14,569 nucleotides of DNA, taken from CAZWAP01 sp964632005 (GTDB taxonomy: Bacteria > Planctomycetota > Phycisphaerae > Sedimentisphaerales > Anaerobacaceae). Within the stretch, counting starts at the first letter, position 1. The number at the start of each line of letters is the position of its first letter. Both the position numbers and the translations under genes were made by a program. The notes under the pieces were generated by a model. That model was not told where the DNA came from. It ran no database searches and saw nothing but the letters and a program-made list of their open reading frames with translations. Positions 1 to 6,052 of this stretch are shown here, piece after piece. The stretch lies in the NCBI GenBank assembly GCA_964632005.1, contig CAZWAP010000054.1:1-14569 (forward strand). The letters run 5' to 3'.

Positions 1-525
1 GCCCTGCCGGCAGAACAAATAGCAGTTATTTGTTTCGCCGCCATACCCTCTCTCAGCGGTAAACGCTGCCTGGGAAGATGGGGCATCTCTGCCGGTTCAA
101 AAGGTGTTTTCGAGCCAAGTCCTGCGACGCGGCCGGGCTGGAGAAGCCGCTCGCTGTGGCGAACACGCGTCAATGGTCTTGACCGCTCCTGCTTTTTGTC
201 TGAACTGCTCCGAGCAAGAAACCATCTGCGCTGCGCATAAACTGAAGAAGGTACAGCTTAGTTGAGACGAACCGCCGCGACGAGGCGATGGCCTGTCTTT
301 CGCTTAGCATCACCGGGGGTTCCACTATTATGGACGTTCTTTGCAAGGCCCGAAGAACTTGCCGTGGGCGAGCCACAGCGAGCGAGGTCGAACCAAGTTG
401 AACAGGCTCGCGACAGTCCGCAAGGAGTGTTCTGTGCCGCAATAAATTGCGGGCTTATTTGATCCGGCGCTCCACTTTGAGATTCGCTGCTTAGCCGGTC
501 GAATATGAACAGGGAACTTCAGGCG
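1..525. other. Intergenic region with inverted repeats, no supported gene
   Basis: I find no coding frame here with a ribosome binding site or a recognisable protein. Frame 1 is open from the left edge to a TAA at 238-240 (79 codons), but its translation is arginine- and serine-rich and unfamiliar, so a C-terminal fragment of an upstream gene can be neither claimed nor excluded. Structure is visible at several points: a long imperfect stem at 8-40, GTTCTT/AAGAAC at 336-341 and 353-358, GCGAGC/GCTCGC arms at 379-384 and 406-411 around GTCGAAC/GTTGAAC-like sequence, and CCGCAA/TTGCGG at 437-442 and 447-452. The 'gagcgaggtcgaac' stretch resembles a type of interspersed palindromic repeat that I recall from environmental bacterial genomes. 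This is only a resemblance. Confidence 0.4.
8..40. repeat. Inverted repeat / stem-loop
   Basis: AACAAATA (14-21) and TATTTGTT (27-34) are perfectly complementary around a 5-nt loop. The stem extends outward through one G-U pair and one mismatch to CGGC (8-11) and GCCG (37-40). No T-run follows on either strand, so it is not a typical intrinsic terminator. It may be the 3' structure of a gene lying left of the window or part of an interspersed repeat. Confidence 0.4.
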
Positions 526-1965
526 TTATATGGCTTCGTTGACCATCTCTATCTGCTTGAACCTGCAGAAATATTGAAGCTCCTTTGTAAGATCCCCGTA
601 GCAGGTGACGCGATGTATCCCGTTTGACCAGTTTTTCCATAACCTCTCTGCGTCACCGTCAACCTTAACGATTATCTTGGTCCGGCAGCCTCTCTCGGTC
701 TCTGGCGTCTCAACAATCTGCCCCGTGAAGTAAAATAATTTCGACGACCCCATTAGTACTGCCTGAGTGACTTTTTGGCCGACGCGCATCTTTACCTGGG
801 GCACGGCTCCTTCGCGGCGCTCCATAATGCTCCGCAATTTGTACGGCGCGGCCGGCCCACCCGGGCCGTCCATTTTCGTAGTTCCCAGGCAGTGAATCAG
901 AACGGCGCTGTTCGTGGAAAAATCAAAGCCGGGGTTATTCACAAACCCCGGCCTTCCCGACAATCCTTGAAACAGTATGTGCGTCATCGCACAGGGCAGG
1001 TCAGATTGACAGATTCCGCCCAACCCCATGTCGTTGAGCCGGGTAAATCCTATGCAGGGATATGCATAGGCGTGGCAAAGCGGGCCGTACATACTGCCGT
1101 AGCAGTCCACCGTCATAACGGTAGCATCCTCTTCGTCCAGCAGCTTTTCGAACGCCAAGGCAAGCTTGCACGACTTAACTATCTCCTCTCTCGTCGGCTC
1201 CACAACCTCCACGGCCCCTCTTATCCACATATCAGCTTCCGCCTCTGCTTTCCTATCCTCGATGCTGTTGTAAATATCGAGCATCCGTTTCAGTTCTATT
1301 CGTTTTATCTCCGTGCCGAATCTCCTTTTCATCTCATCGGCGTACTGCCCGAATGACCCTTTTGCCAGGTTGAGGATCTTGGCCTCTCTCAGATGATGTA
1401 TGGCGCGGAACGGCCTTATCGCAGCGGTCAATTGACTGTAGTCTTTTGTAAGAAGGCATTCGAAGTTCTGCCGTTCTTTCTGCTTGTAAATCGCGCTTAA
1501 CGTATGCCATTCGTGGCCCGAGTACGGCGCGGAAAAGACCATAGTGGGAACACCCAGGCTCAGGATTTCCCTCAAGACTGGCATCACCCGCAGAGTCAGA
1601 TGAATTACGAGGATCCCGTCAACTTCTTTGAGCTTGTCTCTGAATCGGTCGAGCTGGTCCACGGAGCTGACCAGTTGGTCTACAACAAATTCCACATCCG
1701 CCAATTCCTCTTTGCGTTTTGCGAACTCGGACTCGTAGAATCGCACCTCCTTCTTCAGATCCAGATTGGGCGTGGGATAAGGGCTCTGCGGCACACCCAG
1801 GTATATCTTGGCAACCTTCACTTTTGACCTTCTACATCCGGGGCTTATGAGTTTGGCTTTCCTTGCCCGTGCGCCAACCGCCGGCATAGCGGAGCCGCTG
1901 AGGCAGACTACACCACCTGCCGCTGCCAGTTTGAGAATTTCTCTTCTGTTGATTTCTTCTGGCAT
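526..1965 (-). CDS. Tat-exported L-fucose isomerase-like protein
   Basis: A 479-residue protein starting with a twin-arginine signal: R7-R8 in NRREILK, then a short hydrophobic stretch rich in Ala and Gly to about residue 25. This predicts folded export across the cytoplasmic membrane. The start is set by AAGGAGA (1971-1977), 5 nt before the ATG. The body resembles the L-fucose/L-arabinose isomerase-like superfamily: an alternating alpha/beta N-terminal half (GILVIHLTLRVMPVLREIL around 117-135) and a C-terminal half with CIGFTRLNDMGLGGICQSDL (304-323), a segment where sugar isomerases have a conserved 'RLND...CEGD'-like stretch. The acidic metal-ligand position appears to be Gln (CQSD, 319-322), while Asp322 and a late His (H451, in HRVTCYGD) are kept. 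Catalysis is therefore uncertain and the substrate unknown. It stands alone on its strand, with no sugar operon around it. The family assignment rests on recalled motifs. Confidence 0.72.
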   Translation of the reverse strand: MPEEINRREILKLAAAGGVVCLSGSAMPAVGARARKAKLISPGCRRSKVKVAKIYLGVPQSPYPTPNLDLKKEVRFYESEFAKRKEELADVEFVVDQLVSSVDQLDRFRDKLKEVDGILVIHLTLRVMPVLREILSLGVPTMVFSAPYSGHEWHTLSAIYKQKERQNFECLLTKDYSQLTAAIRPFRAIHHLREAKILNLAKGSFGQYADEMKRRFGTEIKRIELKRMLDIYNSIEDRKAEAEADMWIRGAVEVVEPTREEIVKSCKLALAFEKLLDEEDATVMTVDCYGSMYGPLCHAYAYPCIGFTRLNDMGLGGICQSDLPCAMTHILFQGLSGRPGFVNNPGFDFSTNSAVLIHCLGTTKMDGPGGPAAPYKLRSIMERREGAVPQVKMRVGQKVTQAVLMGSSKLFYFTGQIVETPETERGCRTKIIVKVDGDAERLWKNWSNGIHRVTCYGDLTKELQYFCRFKQIEMVNEAI

Positions 1966-2044
1966 TTTCTTCTCCTTTTATCTCAATCATAAACGGGGCT
2001 TGCGATACATCTTCATAGACGACAATCCTTCACACTGGGACGCA

Positions 2045-2073
2045 GTAATACCACAACATCGGTCCGGTTTCAA
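2045..2073 (-). promoter_or_regulatory. Candidate sigma-70 promoter for the isomerase-like gene
   Basis: Read on the minus strand, TTGAAA (2068-2073) and TATTAC (2045-2050) are separated by exactly 17 nt. They match TTGACA at 5 of 6 positions and TATAAT at 4 of 6. Transcription would begin near 2038, giving a leader of about 70 nt before the ATG at 1965. The position fits, but the -10 is imperfect and there is no independent support. Confidence 0.35.
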
Positions 2074-2222
2074 CTGCTCTGAGGGTCAGATAGACCGAGG
2101 AACGCGCTGATTCACCGAGAATTTGGATTCTGGCACACCCTCTTCGGCCATCTGGGGCACCGCGTGCGGCGAGTGCTCGACCGGCCTGGCCGCGATCCTG
2201 GTCGACTTCTGATAGAGCGTCC

Positions 2223-2756
2223 TTGCGTGCGTCGTCCATCGGGCTGTATCTATACTGGTACCTCGCCGAGTGCATCCGTGACAGCGGCACCGGCGGCCTG
2301 CGCGCACCGGAGACAATAGGCAGCGCACCGGGTCTCGACGATATGTTCTGGCAAACGCTCTTGATAACCGCTTGCCTGGTCATATTCTTGGGGCCGTGGC
2401 TCGTCTACCACCTCATCGTCAGGCAAACCGACACGACCTTTTGGTGCGTGTTTGGCGTCGGCTTGTTTGTCTTTCCAATGGGCCTGTTGTCGGTGGTTAT
2501 GTTTGATTCGCTGACGGGCCTCAACCCGTTTATTATCATAAGGTCGATCTCGAGCAGCTTTTTCCCGTATTGCGCGATGGTGGCCCTGTTTGCTTTGATG
2601 GGATTGCTTCTTTATGCAGGCGCACGGGCCGCAGAGCAGTCTGCTGTGCTCGGCGCTATTGTCTTTCTCGTTCGTATGTACCTCCTGCTGGTCGGCAGTC
2701 ATCTCCTGGGAAGGTTTTACTTTCGGTACCAGGAAAAACTCAACTGGGACGTATAA
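2223..2756 (+). CDS. Planctomycete-type membrane protein, probably N-terminally truncated
   Basis: 177 codons from a TTG start. Three or four hydrophobic helices are visible: FWQTLLITACLVIFLGPWLV (about 42-61), FWCVFGVGLFVFPMGLLSVV (about 73-92), YCAMVALFALMGLLLYAGA (about 116-134) and LGAIVFLVRMYLLLVGSHLL (about 143-162). A charged C-terminal tail of the FRYQEKLNWDV type follows. I recall similar C-terminal halves in uncharacterised planctomycete multi-pass proteins, where further helices and sometimes a zinc-ribbon-like N-terminus come first. Here the frame is open back to 2094 but contains no ATG or good RBS, and the upstream translation is Arg/Ala/Ser-rich and not membrane-like. The first in-frame ATG is at 2343 (residue 41). 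The start is unsure, and this may be a decaying remnant rather than an intact gene. Function unknown. Confidence 0.55.
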   Translation: MRASSIGLYLYWYLAECIRDSGTGGLRAPETIGSAPGLDDMFWQTLLITACLVIFLGPWLVYHLIVRQTDTTFWCVFGVGLFVFPMGLLSVVMFDSLTGLNPFIIIRSISSSFFPYCAMVALFALMGLLLYAGARAAEQSAVLGAIVFLVRMYLLLVGSHLLGRFYFRYQEKLNWDV

Positions 2757-3047
2757 GACCGGGCGAAACGGGGCCCGCATCGGCTGGCAGAAGTGCGCCG
2801 GGCAGCTCAGCCTACCCCAAAGTACGCCGAGGCAGCAGGTACCCGCCGGGCAAGAAGATCGCGCCCCAAAGCCCAGGTAGTCAGCCTTGCGGGGTTCCTG
2901 GCAGGCCAGTTGCAAGGGCCATCTGTCAGGTTGGCAGGCAAGAGGCGGGCAGGTGGAGTTTTGGCAGGCGGGGCTGGGTCTGCCTTGTGGTCCGCAAGTC
3001 CTTTTTGAGAAAGGATTTACGTGGGCCAAACCGCTTGAGGCGGCTTC
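2757..3047. other. Non-coding upstream region of the sigma-54 promoter
   Basis: About 290 nt between the membrane protein stop and the -24/-12 promoter. Several frames are open by chance because of the high GC content, including a long one on the minus strand, but none has an RBS or protein-like composition. The visible content is a cluster of GGCAGGC motifs listed separately. No terminator was seen after the membrane protein gene. Confidence 0.5.
2898..2969 (+). promoter_or_regulatory. Three phased GGCAGGC repeats, candidate activator sites
   Basis: GGCAGGC occurs at 2900-2906, 2933-2939 and 2963-2969. The last two extend to TTGGCAGGC and the first lies in the dyad CTGGC-AG-GCCAG (2898-2909). 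Spacings of 33 and 30 bp are close to three helical turns, placing the copies on roughly the same face of the DNA. They lie about 105 to 175 bp before the start predicted from the downstream sigma-54 promoter, which is where enhancer-binding activators usually bind. The region is G-rich, so chance repetition is possible. Confidence 0.3.
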
Positions 3048-3063
3048 TGGCACAATATTTGCA
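3048..3063 (+). promoter_or_regulatory. Sigma-54 (RpoN) -24/-12 promoter
   Basis: TGGCACAATATTTGCA matches the consensus TGGCACG-N4-TTGCW at every fixed position except the seventh (A for G). The invariant GG (3049-3050) and GC (3061-3062) are correctly spaced. Transcription should start near 3074. The receiver-like gene begins 16 nt later at 3090, and the orientation fits. RpoN promoters need an ATP-dependent enhancer-binding activator. None is encoded in this window. Confidence 0.68.
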
Positions 3064-3089
3064 CACCGTGGCGACAGGAGTATGTGGAA

Positions 3090-3572
3090 ATGGTCTGCAG
3101 TCGGGTACAACCTGGTCAGGGCATCGAAGCCGGTCGTGGCGTAGGCCGATGGGCCGGCTCTGTGGACGAGCAGTGGGACCAGCCTGAAATCAACATACTG
3201 GCCAGTCGGGCGAACTGGGCCTGGCCCCAAGCATTGCGTGAACTCTTTCGGCCCAGGGGAGTCAATCTGCTGGTCGCCGAGCAGCCAGGCCAGTTTGTCA
3301 ATATTATCCGCAACAAGCGCATCCACACCACGATATTGGATGCGGATGCGAACGAGCCGAACGCTCTGGCGACGCTGCGGGTCATTCGGCTGAACTATCC
3401 GTTGATGCCGTGTATCCTGCTCAGCGGCGGCGCCGGCGAGTCTCTGCTGGGGCAGGCACTTCGGCTTGAGGTCTTCAGCGTTATCGGAAAGCCGGTGGAT
3501 ATGAATATCCTGCGCGGCCAGCTGGACAGGCTGTTCGCCAAGCGGTACGGCAGCAGTATCTTTGCGAGTTAG
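3090..3572 (+). CDS. Stand-alone degenerate receiver-domain protein
   Basis: 160 residues from ATG 3090, preceded 9 nt upstream by AGGAG (3076-3080). A GTG at 3084 is in frame but too close to the RBS. About 32 unconserved residues lead into a single CheY-like fold: strand 1 INILAS (34-39), helix 1, strand 2 VNLLVAE (58-64), strand 3 TTILDAD (80-86), strand 4 CILLSGG (108-114), and strand 5 with Lys-Pro in VIGKPVD (131-137), then helix 5. The likely phospho-acceptor is D84, with S112 and K134 at the switch and lysine positions. The acidic Mg-binding pair after strand 1 is replaced by Ser39-Arg40, so phosphorylation may be weak or absent. No output domain is present, so it would act through partners. 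It lies between a sigma-54 promoter and groES and could be co-transcribed with groESL. The fold assignment is fairly firm, the role unknown. Confidence 0.68.
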   Translation: MVCSRVQPGQGIEAGRGVGRWAGSVDEQWDQPEINILASRANWAWPQALRELFRPRGVNLLVAEQPGQFVNIIRNKRIHTTILDADANEPNALATLRVIRLNYPLMPCILLSGGAGESLLGQALRLEVFSVIGKPVDMNILRGQLDRLFAKRYGSSIFAS

Positions 3573-3604
3573 CAGGCGGAAAGGGGTGCTCGCTTATTTT
3601 ATTT
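3564..3604 (+). terminator. Weak terminator-like hairpin after the receiver gene
   Basis: GCGAGT (3564-3569), overlapping the end of the coding frame, can pair with GCTCGC (3588-3593) through five Watson-Crick pairs and one G-U pair. The loop is 18 nt. A T-rich tail (TTATTTTATTT, 3594-3604) follows. The stem is short, so substantial read-through into groES is likely if it acts at all. Confidence 0.22.
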
Positions 3605-3676
3605 CGTGTGAGAAGTCGTTACTATTCGGTGAGGTGATTAAAGAGTTATCGTTTTTTCGAAAGGAGTAAGGACAAA

Positions 3677-3967
3677 ATGAAGATCAGGCCATTAGCAGAT
3701 AAGGTTCTTGTTCAACGTCTCGAGGCGGAGAATAAGACAGCCGGAGGCATAGTCCTGCCCGACACCGCAAAAGAGAAGCCGCAAAGAGGCAAGGTGGTCA
3801 GCGTAGGCGAGGGCAAGATGCTGGATGACGGGACGGTCAGAAAACTGCAGGTCAAGAAAGGCGATACGGTGCTTTTTGCCAGCTACGCGGGGACGGAGAT
3901 AAAGATAGACGGCAAAGAGTACCTGATTATGAGTGAATCGGACATCATGGCGGTTATCGAGAAGTGA
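3677..3967 (+). CDS. groES: Co-chaperonin GroES (Cpn10)
   Basis: A 96-residue protein of normal length for the family. It forms the heptameric lid that closes the GroEL cavity in the cytoplasm. The N-terminal IRPLADKVLVQRLEAE (3-18) is characteristic. The flexible mobile loop that contacts GroEL lies at about 17-35 and contains the IVL tripeptide (25-27, GGIVLPDT). The conserved KGDTVLFASYAGTEIK (61-76) and a C-terminal LIMSESDIMAVIE complete the fold. The start is supported by AAGGAG at 3661-3666, 10 nt before the ATG, or AAGGA at 3668-3672. groEL follows after 32 nt with its own strong RBS, forming the standard groESL pair. The 104-nt upstream gap shows no CIRCE inverted repeat (TTAGCACTC-N9-GAGTGCTAA), so HrcA control is not apparent. 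Expression may come from the sigma-54 promoter upstream of the receiver gene or from an unrecognised local promoter. Confidence 0.97.
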   Translation: MKIRPLADKVLVQRLEAENKTAGGIVLPDTAKEKPQRGKVVSVGEGKMLDDGTVRKLQVKKGDTVLFASYAGTEIKIDGKEYLIMSESDIMAVIEK

Positions 3968-3999
3968 GGGTCGAATTGGTATAAAGGAGAATTGAGAAT

Positions 4000-5625
4000 A
4001 TGGCAGCTAAAAAGATAGCATACGGTACGGACGCCCGCGCCGCTATTCGGGAGGGCGTCAAGAAACTTGCCAAAGCGGTTAAGATCACTCTTGGGCCGTG
4101 TGGTAGAAACGTGATCCTGGAAAAATCTTTTGGCTCTCCGACAGTCAGCAAGGATGGTGTGACGGTCGCCAAGGAGATCGAGCTGGAAGACTCTTACGAG
4201 AACATGGGGGCGCAGATGGTCAAGGAGGTGGCTTCCAAGACGTCGAACGTGGCTGGCGACGGGACCACCACGGCGACCATTCTGGCCGAGAGCATCTTCG
4301 ACGAGGGTCTCAAGAACATCACAGCCGGGGCCAACCCGATGCAGGTCAAGCGGGGCATAGACAAGGCCGTCGATGCGATAGTCGAAGAGCTCCACAAGAT
4401 GAGCACGCCGGTCAAATCCAGCAAGCAGATCGAGCAGGTGGCGACGTGCTCTGCCAACCAGGATGCGGAGATCGGCAAGAAACTGGCCGAGGCGATGAAC
4501 AAGGTCGGCAAAGACGGGGTCATCACGGTCGAAGAGGGCCAGCAACTCGAGACGGTGGTCGAGTTGGTCGAAGGAATGCAGTTTGACAGAGGGTACTTGA
4601 GCCCGCATTTCATCAACAACCTCGAGAATATGACCGTGGTGCTGGAGAAGCCGTACATTCTTGTGCACGAGAAGAAGATCAGCTCGGTCAAGTCGCTTGT
4701 CCCGCTGCTTGAGAAGGTCGCCAAGCAGGGCAAGCCACTGCTGATCATCGCGGAGGACGTTGAAGGCGAGGCTCTCGCGACGCTGGTGGTCAACAAGCTG
4801 CGTGGCGTCCTCCAGGTTGCGGCGGTCAAGGCGCCCGGTTTTGGCGACCGGCGCAAGGCTCTGCTGAGCGACATTGCGACCCTGACCGGTGCCGAGGCTA
4901 TCTTCGAGGACTTAGGCCTGGAGTTGGAGAACGTTGAGCTTCGCCAGCTCGGCCGGGCCAAACGCGTTACAATAGACAAGGACTCGACGACGATCATCGA
5001 AGGAGGCGGCAGCACCGAGGCCATCAAGGGCAGAATCGATCAGATCAAGAACGAGATCGAGGTTTCTACCAGCGACTATGACATTGAGAAGCTGCAGGAG
5101 AGGCTGGCCAAGCTCGCTGGCGGCGTCGCCCAGATCAAAGTTGGCGCGGCTACCGAGGCTGAGATGAAGGAGAAGAAGGCGCGAGTGGAGGACGCACTGC
5201 ACGCGTGCAGGGCCGCCGTGGAAGAAGGTATACTGCCCGGCGGAGGGGTCGCAATGCTCAGGGCGCTGCCGGCGCTGGACAAGATCAAGACCGCAGGCGA
5301 TGAAAGGATCGGCGTGGACATCGTGCGAAGGGCCGTGGTGGCACCGATAAAGCAGATTGCGGAGAATGCCGGGCTTGACGGCTCGATAGTGGCGCAGAAG
5401 GTTGCCGAGAGCAAGGAGAAGAACTTCGGGTACGACGCGCTGCGGAAGAAATACGGGGACATGGTGGACTTCGGCGTGATCGTGCCGACGAAGGTCGAGA
5501 GGGCCGCCCTGCAGAACGGCGCGTCGATTGCCTCATTGCTGCTGACGACCGACGCGATAGTCAGCGAGATTCCAGAGAAGAAGGAGGCGCCTGCGAGCGG
5601 ACCACCGGGCGGGGGAATGTACTAA
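4000..5625 (+). CDS. groEL: Chaperonin GroEL (Cpn60)
   Basis: A 541-residue 60-kDa chaperonin subunit that forms double heptameric rings and folds proteins in an ATP-driven cycle with GroES. The numbering follows the E. coli protein through the regions checked. The ATP site is intact: TLGP (30-33), SKDGV (50-54) with D52, GDGTTTAT (86-93) with D87, and D398 in VEDAL, which drives ATP hydrolysis. The apical domain has the usual IIAEDVEGEALATLVVNKLR and KAPGFGDRRKALL stretches. The C-terminus is a short GPPGGGMY instead of a long GGM repeat. Unusual Cys residues occur at 34 (LGPCGRN, usually Lys or Arg), 150 (ATCSANQD) and 403 (HACRAAVEEG, usually Thr). AAAGGAGA (3983-3990) lies 9 nt before the ATG. 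A strong terminator follows the stop. Planctomycetes often carry several groEL copies, so this could be a specialised paralogue. Confidence 0.97.
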   Translation: MAAKKIAYGTDARAAIREGVKKLAKAVKITLGPCGRNVILEKSFGSPTVSKDGVTVAKEIELEDSYENMGAQMVKEVASKTSNVAGDGTTTATILAESIFDEGLKNITAGANPMQVKRGIDKAVDAIVEELHKMSTPVKSSKQIEQVATCSANQDAEIGKKLAEAMNKVGKDGVITVEEGQQLETVVELVEGMQFDRGYLSPHFINNLENMTVVLEKPYILVHEKKISSVKSLVPLLEKVAKQGKPLLIIAEDVEGEALATLVVNKLRGVLQVAAVKAPGFGDRRKALLSDIATLTGAEAIFEDLGLELENVELRQLGRAKRVTIDKDSTTIIEGGGSTEAIKGRIDQIKNEIEVSTSDYDIEKLQERLAKLAGGVAQIKVGAATEAEMKEKKARVEDALHACRAAVEEGILPGGGVAMLRALPALDKIKTAGDERIGVDIVRRAVVAPIKQIAENAGLDGSIVAQKVAESKEKNFGYDALRKKYGDMVDFGVIVPTKVERAALQNGASIASLLLTTDAIVSEIPEKKEAPASGPPGGGMY

Positions 5626-5636
5626 GAGATCTATGC

Positions 5637-5671
5637 GAGCGGGTTCCAGGGCCGGGAACCCGCTCCTTTTT
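5637..5671 (+). terminator. Rho-independent terminator of groESL
   Basis: GAGCGGGTTCC (5637-5647) and GGAACCCGCTC (5655-5665) form a perfect 11-bp GC-rich stem with a 7-nt loop. After one C a TTTTT tract follows (5667-5671). It begins 12 nt after the groEL stop, so it ends the chaperonin transcript. It also shows that the downstream small gene must start after it. Confidence 0.9.
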
Positions 5672-5695
5672 ATTCGGGCCGGTTTGGAGTTGTGC

Positions 5696-5983
5696 ATGAT
5701 TTTCCGATTCTATACAAACACGATTTCTCAAGCGTCCAAGACGTTTGCGACCGGCGTGTTGGTTGTGGGTTTGCTGTTGATAGGCTTCGGGGTCGTCATA
5801 CTGGCACTGCCGGAGGTTTTTGCACTGCTCGCGGCCCTGGTGTTCTTTCTGGCCGGGATCGGCTGTGCAGCGACTGCGATCAAGATCTTCTGTTTCCAGC
5901 GGCGTCTGGACCGGACCAGTTCAGACGATTCGGCCTGGGATGGGAATCTCAGTATCGGTTCCGAGGATTATTACGAGCCGTAG
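5696..5983 (+). CDS. Small two-helix membrane protein
   Basis: 95 residues from ATG 5696, with GGAG (5685-5688) 7 nt upstream. An in-frame start at 5633 would lie inside the groEL terminator and is rejected. A short amphipathic N-terminus (IFRFYTNTISQASKTFATG) is followed by two long hydrophobic segments, about 20-39 (VLVVGLLLIGFGVVILALPE) and 42-65 (ALLAALVFFLAGIGCAATAIKIFC). A polar, acidic C-terminal tail rich in Ser and Asp ends in EDYYEP. The pattern predicts a helical hairpin with both ends on the same side of the membrane. I do not recognise the family and assign no function. It sits alone between the groESL terminator and the convergent end of mraY, with no visible promoter of its own. 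Expression may depend on terminator read-through or on a promoter in the short 5672-5690 gap. Confidence 0.7.
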   Translation: MIFRFYTNTISQASKTFATGVLVVGLLLIGFGVVILALPEVFALLAALVFFLAGIGCAATAIKIFCFQRRLDRTSSDDSAWDGNLSIGSEDYYEP

Positions 5984-6052
5984 CGGACTGGGGGCCGGCT
6001 CTGGAGGCTCGAAGCGGCTTTGCGCATGGGGCGTTTGGGCTCTGAAGGGTTC

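Noticed and set aside
2131..2147. TGGCAC sequence as a sigma-54 promoter for the membrane protein
   Set aside because: The -24 half is present, but the -12 position reads TC instead of GC at the required spacing.
2932..2946. Second -24/-12-like element (TGGCAGGCAAGAGGC)
   Set aside because: GG and GC have sigma-54 spacing, but the TT before GC is missing and no gene starts nearby. It is treated as part of the GGCAGGC repeats.
2250..3326. 358-codon open frame on the minus strand
   Set aside because: It lies antisense to the membrane protein and crosses the sigma-54 promoter and receiver gene. Its composition is rich in Pro, Arg, Cys and Gln with no domain, and it has no RBS. It is explained by GC-rich antisense sequence.
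3573..3676. CIRCE operator before groES
   Set aside because: I searched this gap by eye for TTAGCACTC-N9-GAGTGCTAA and relatives on both strands and found none, so no HrcA site is claimed.
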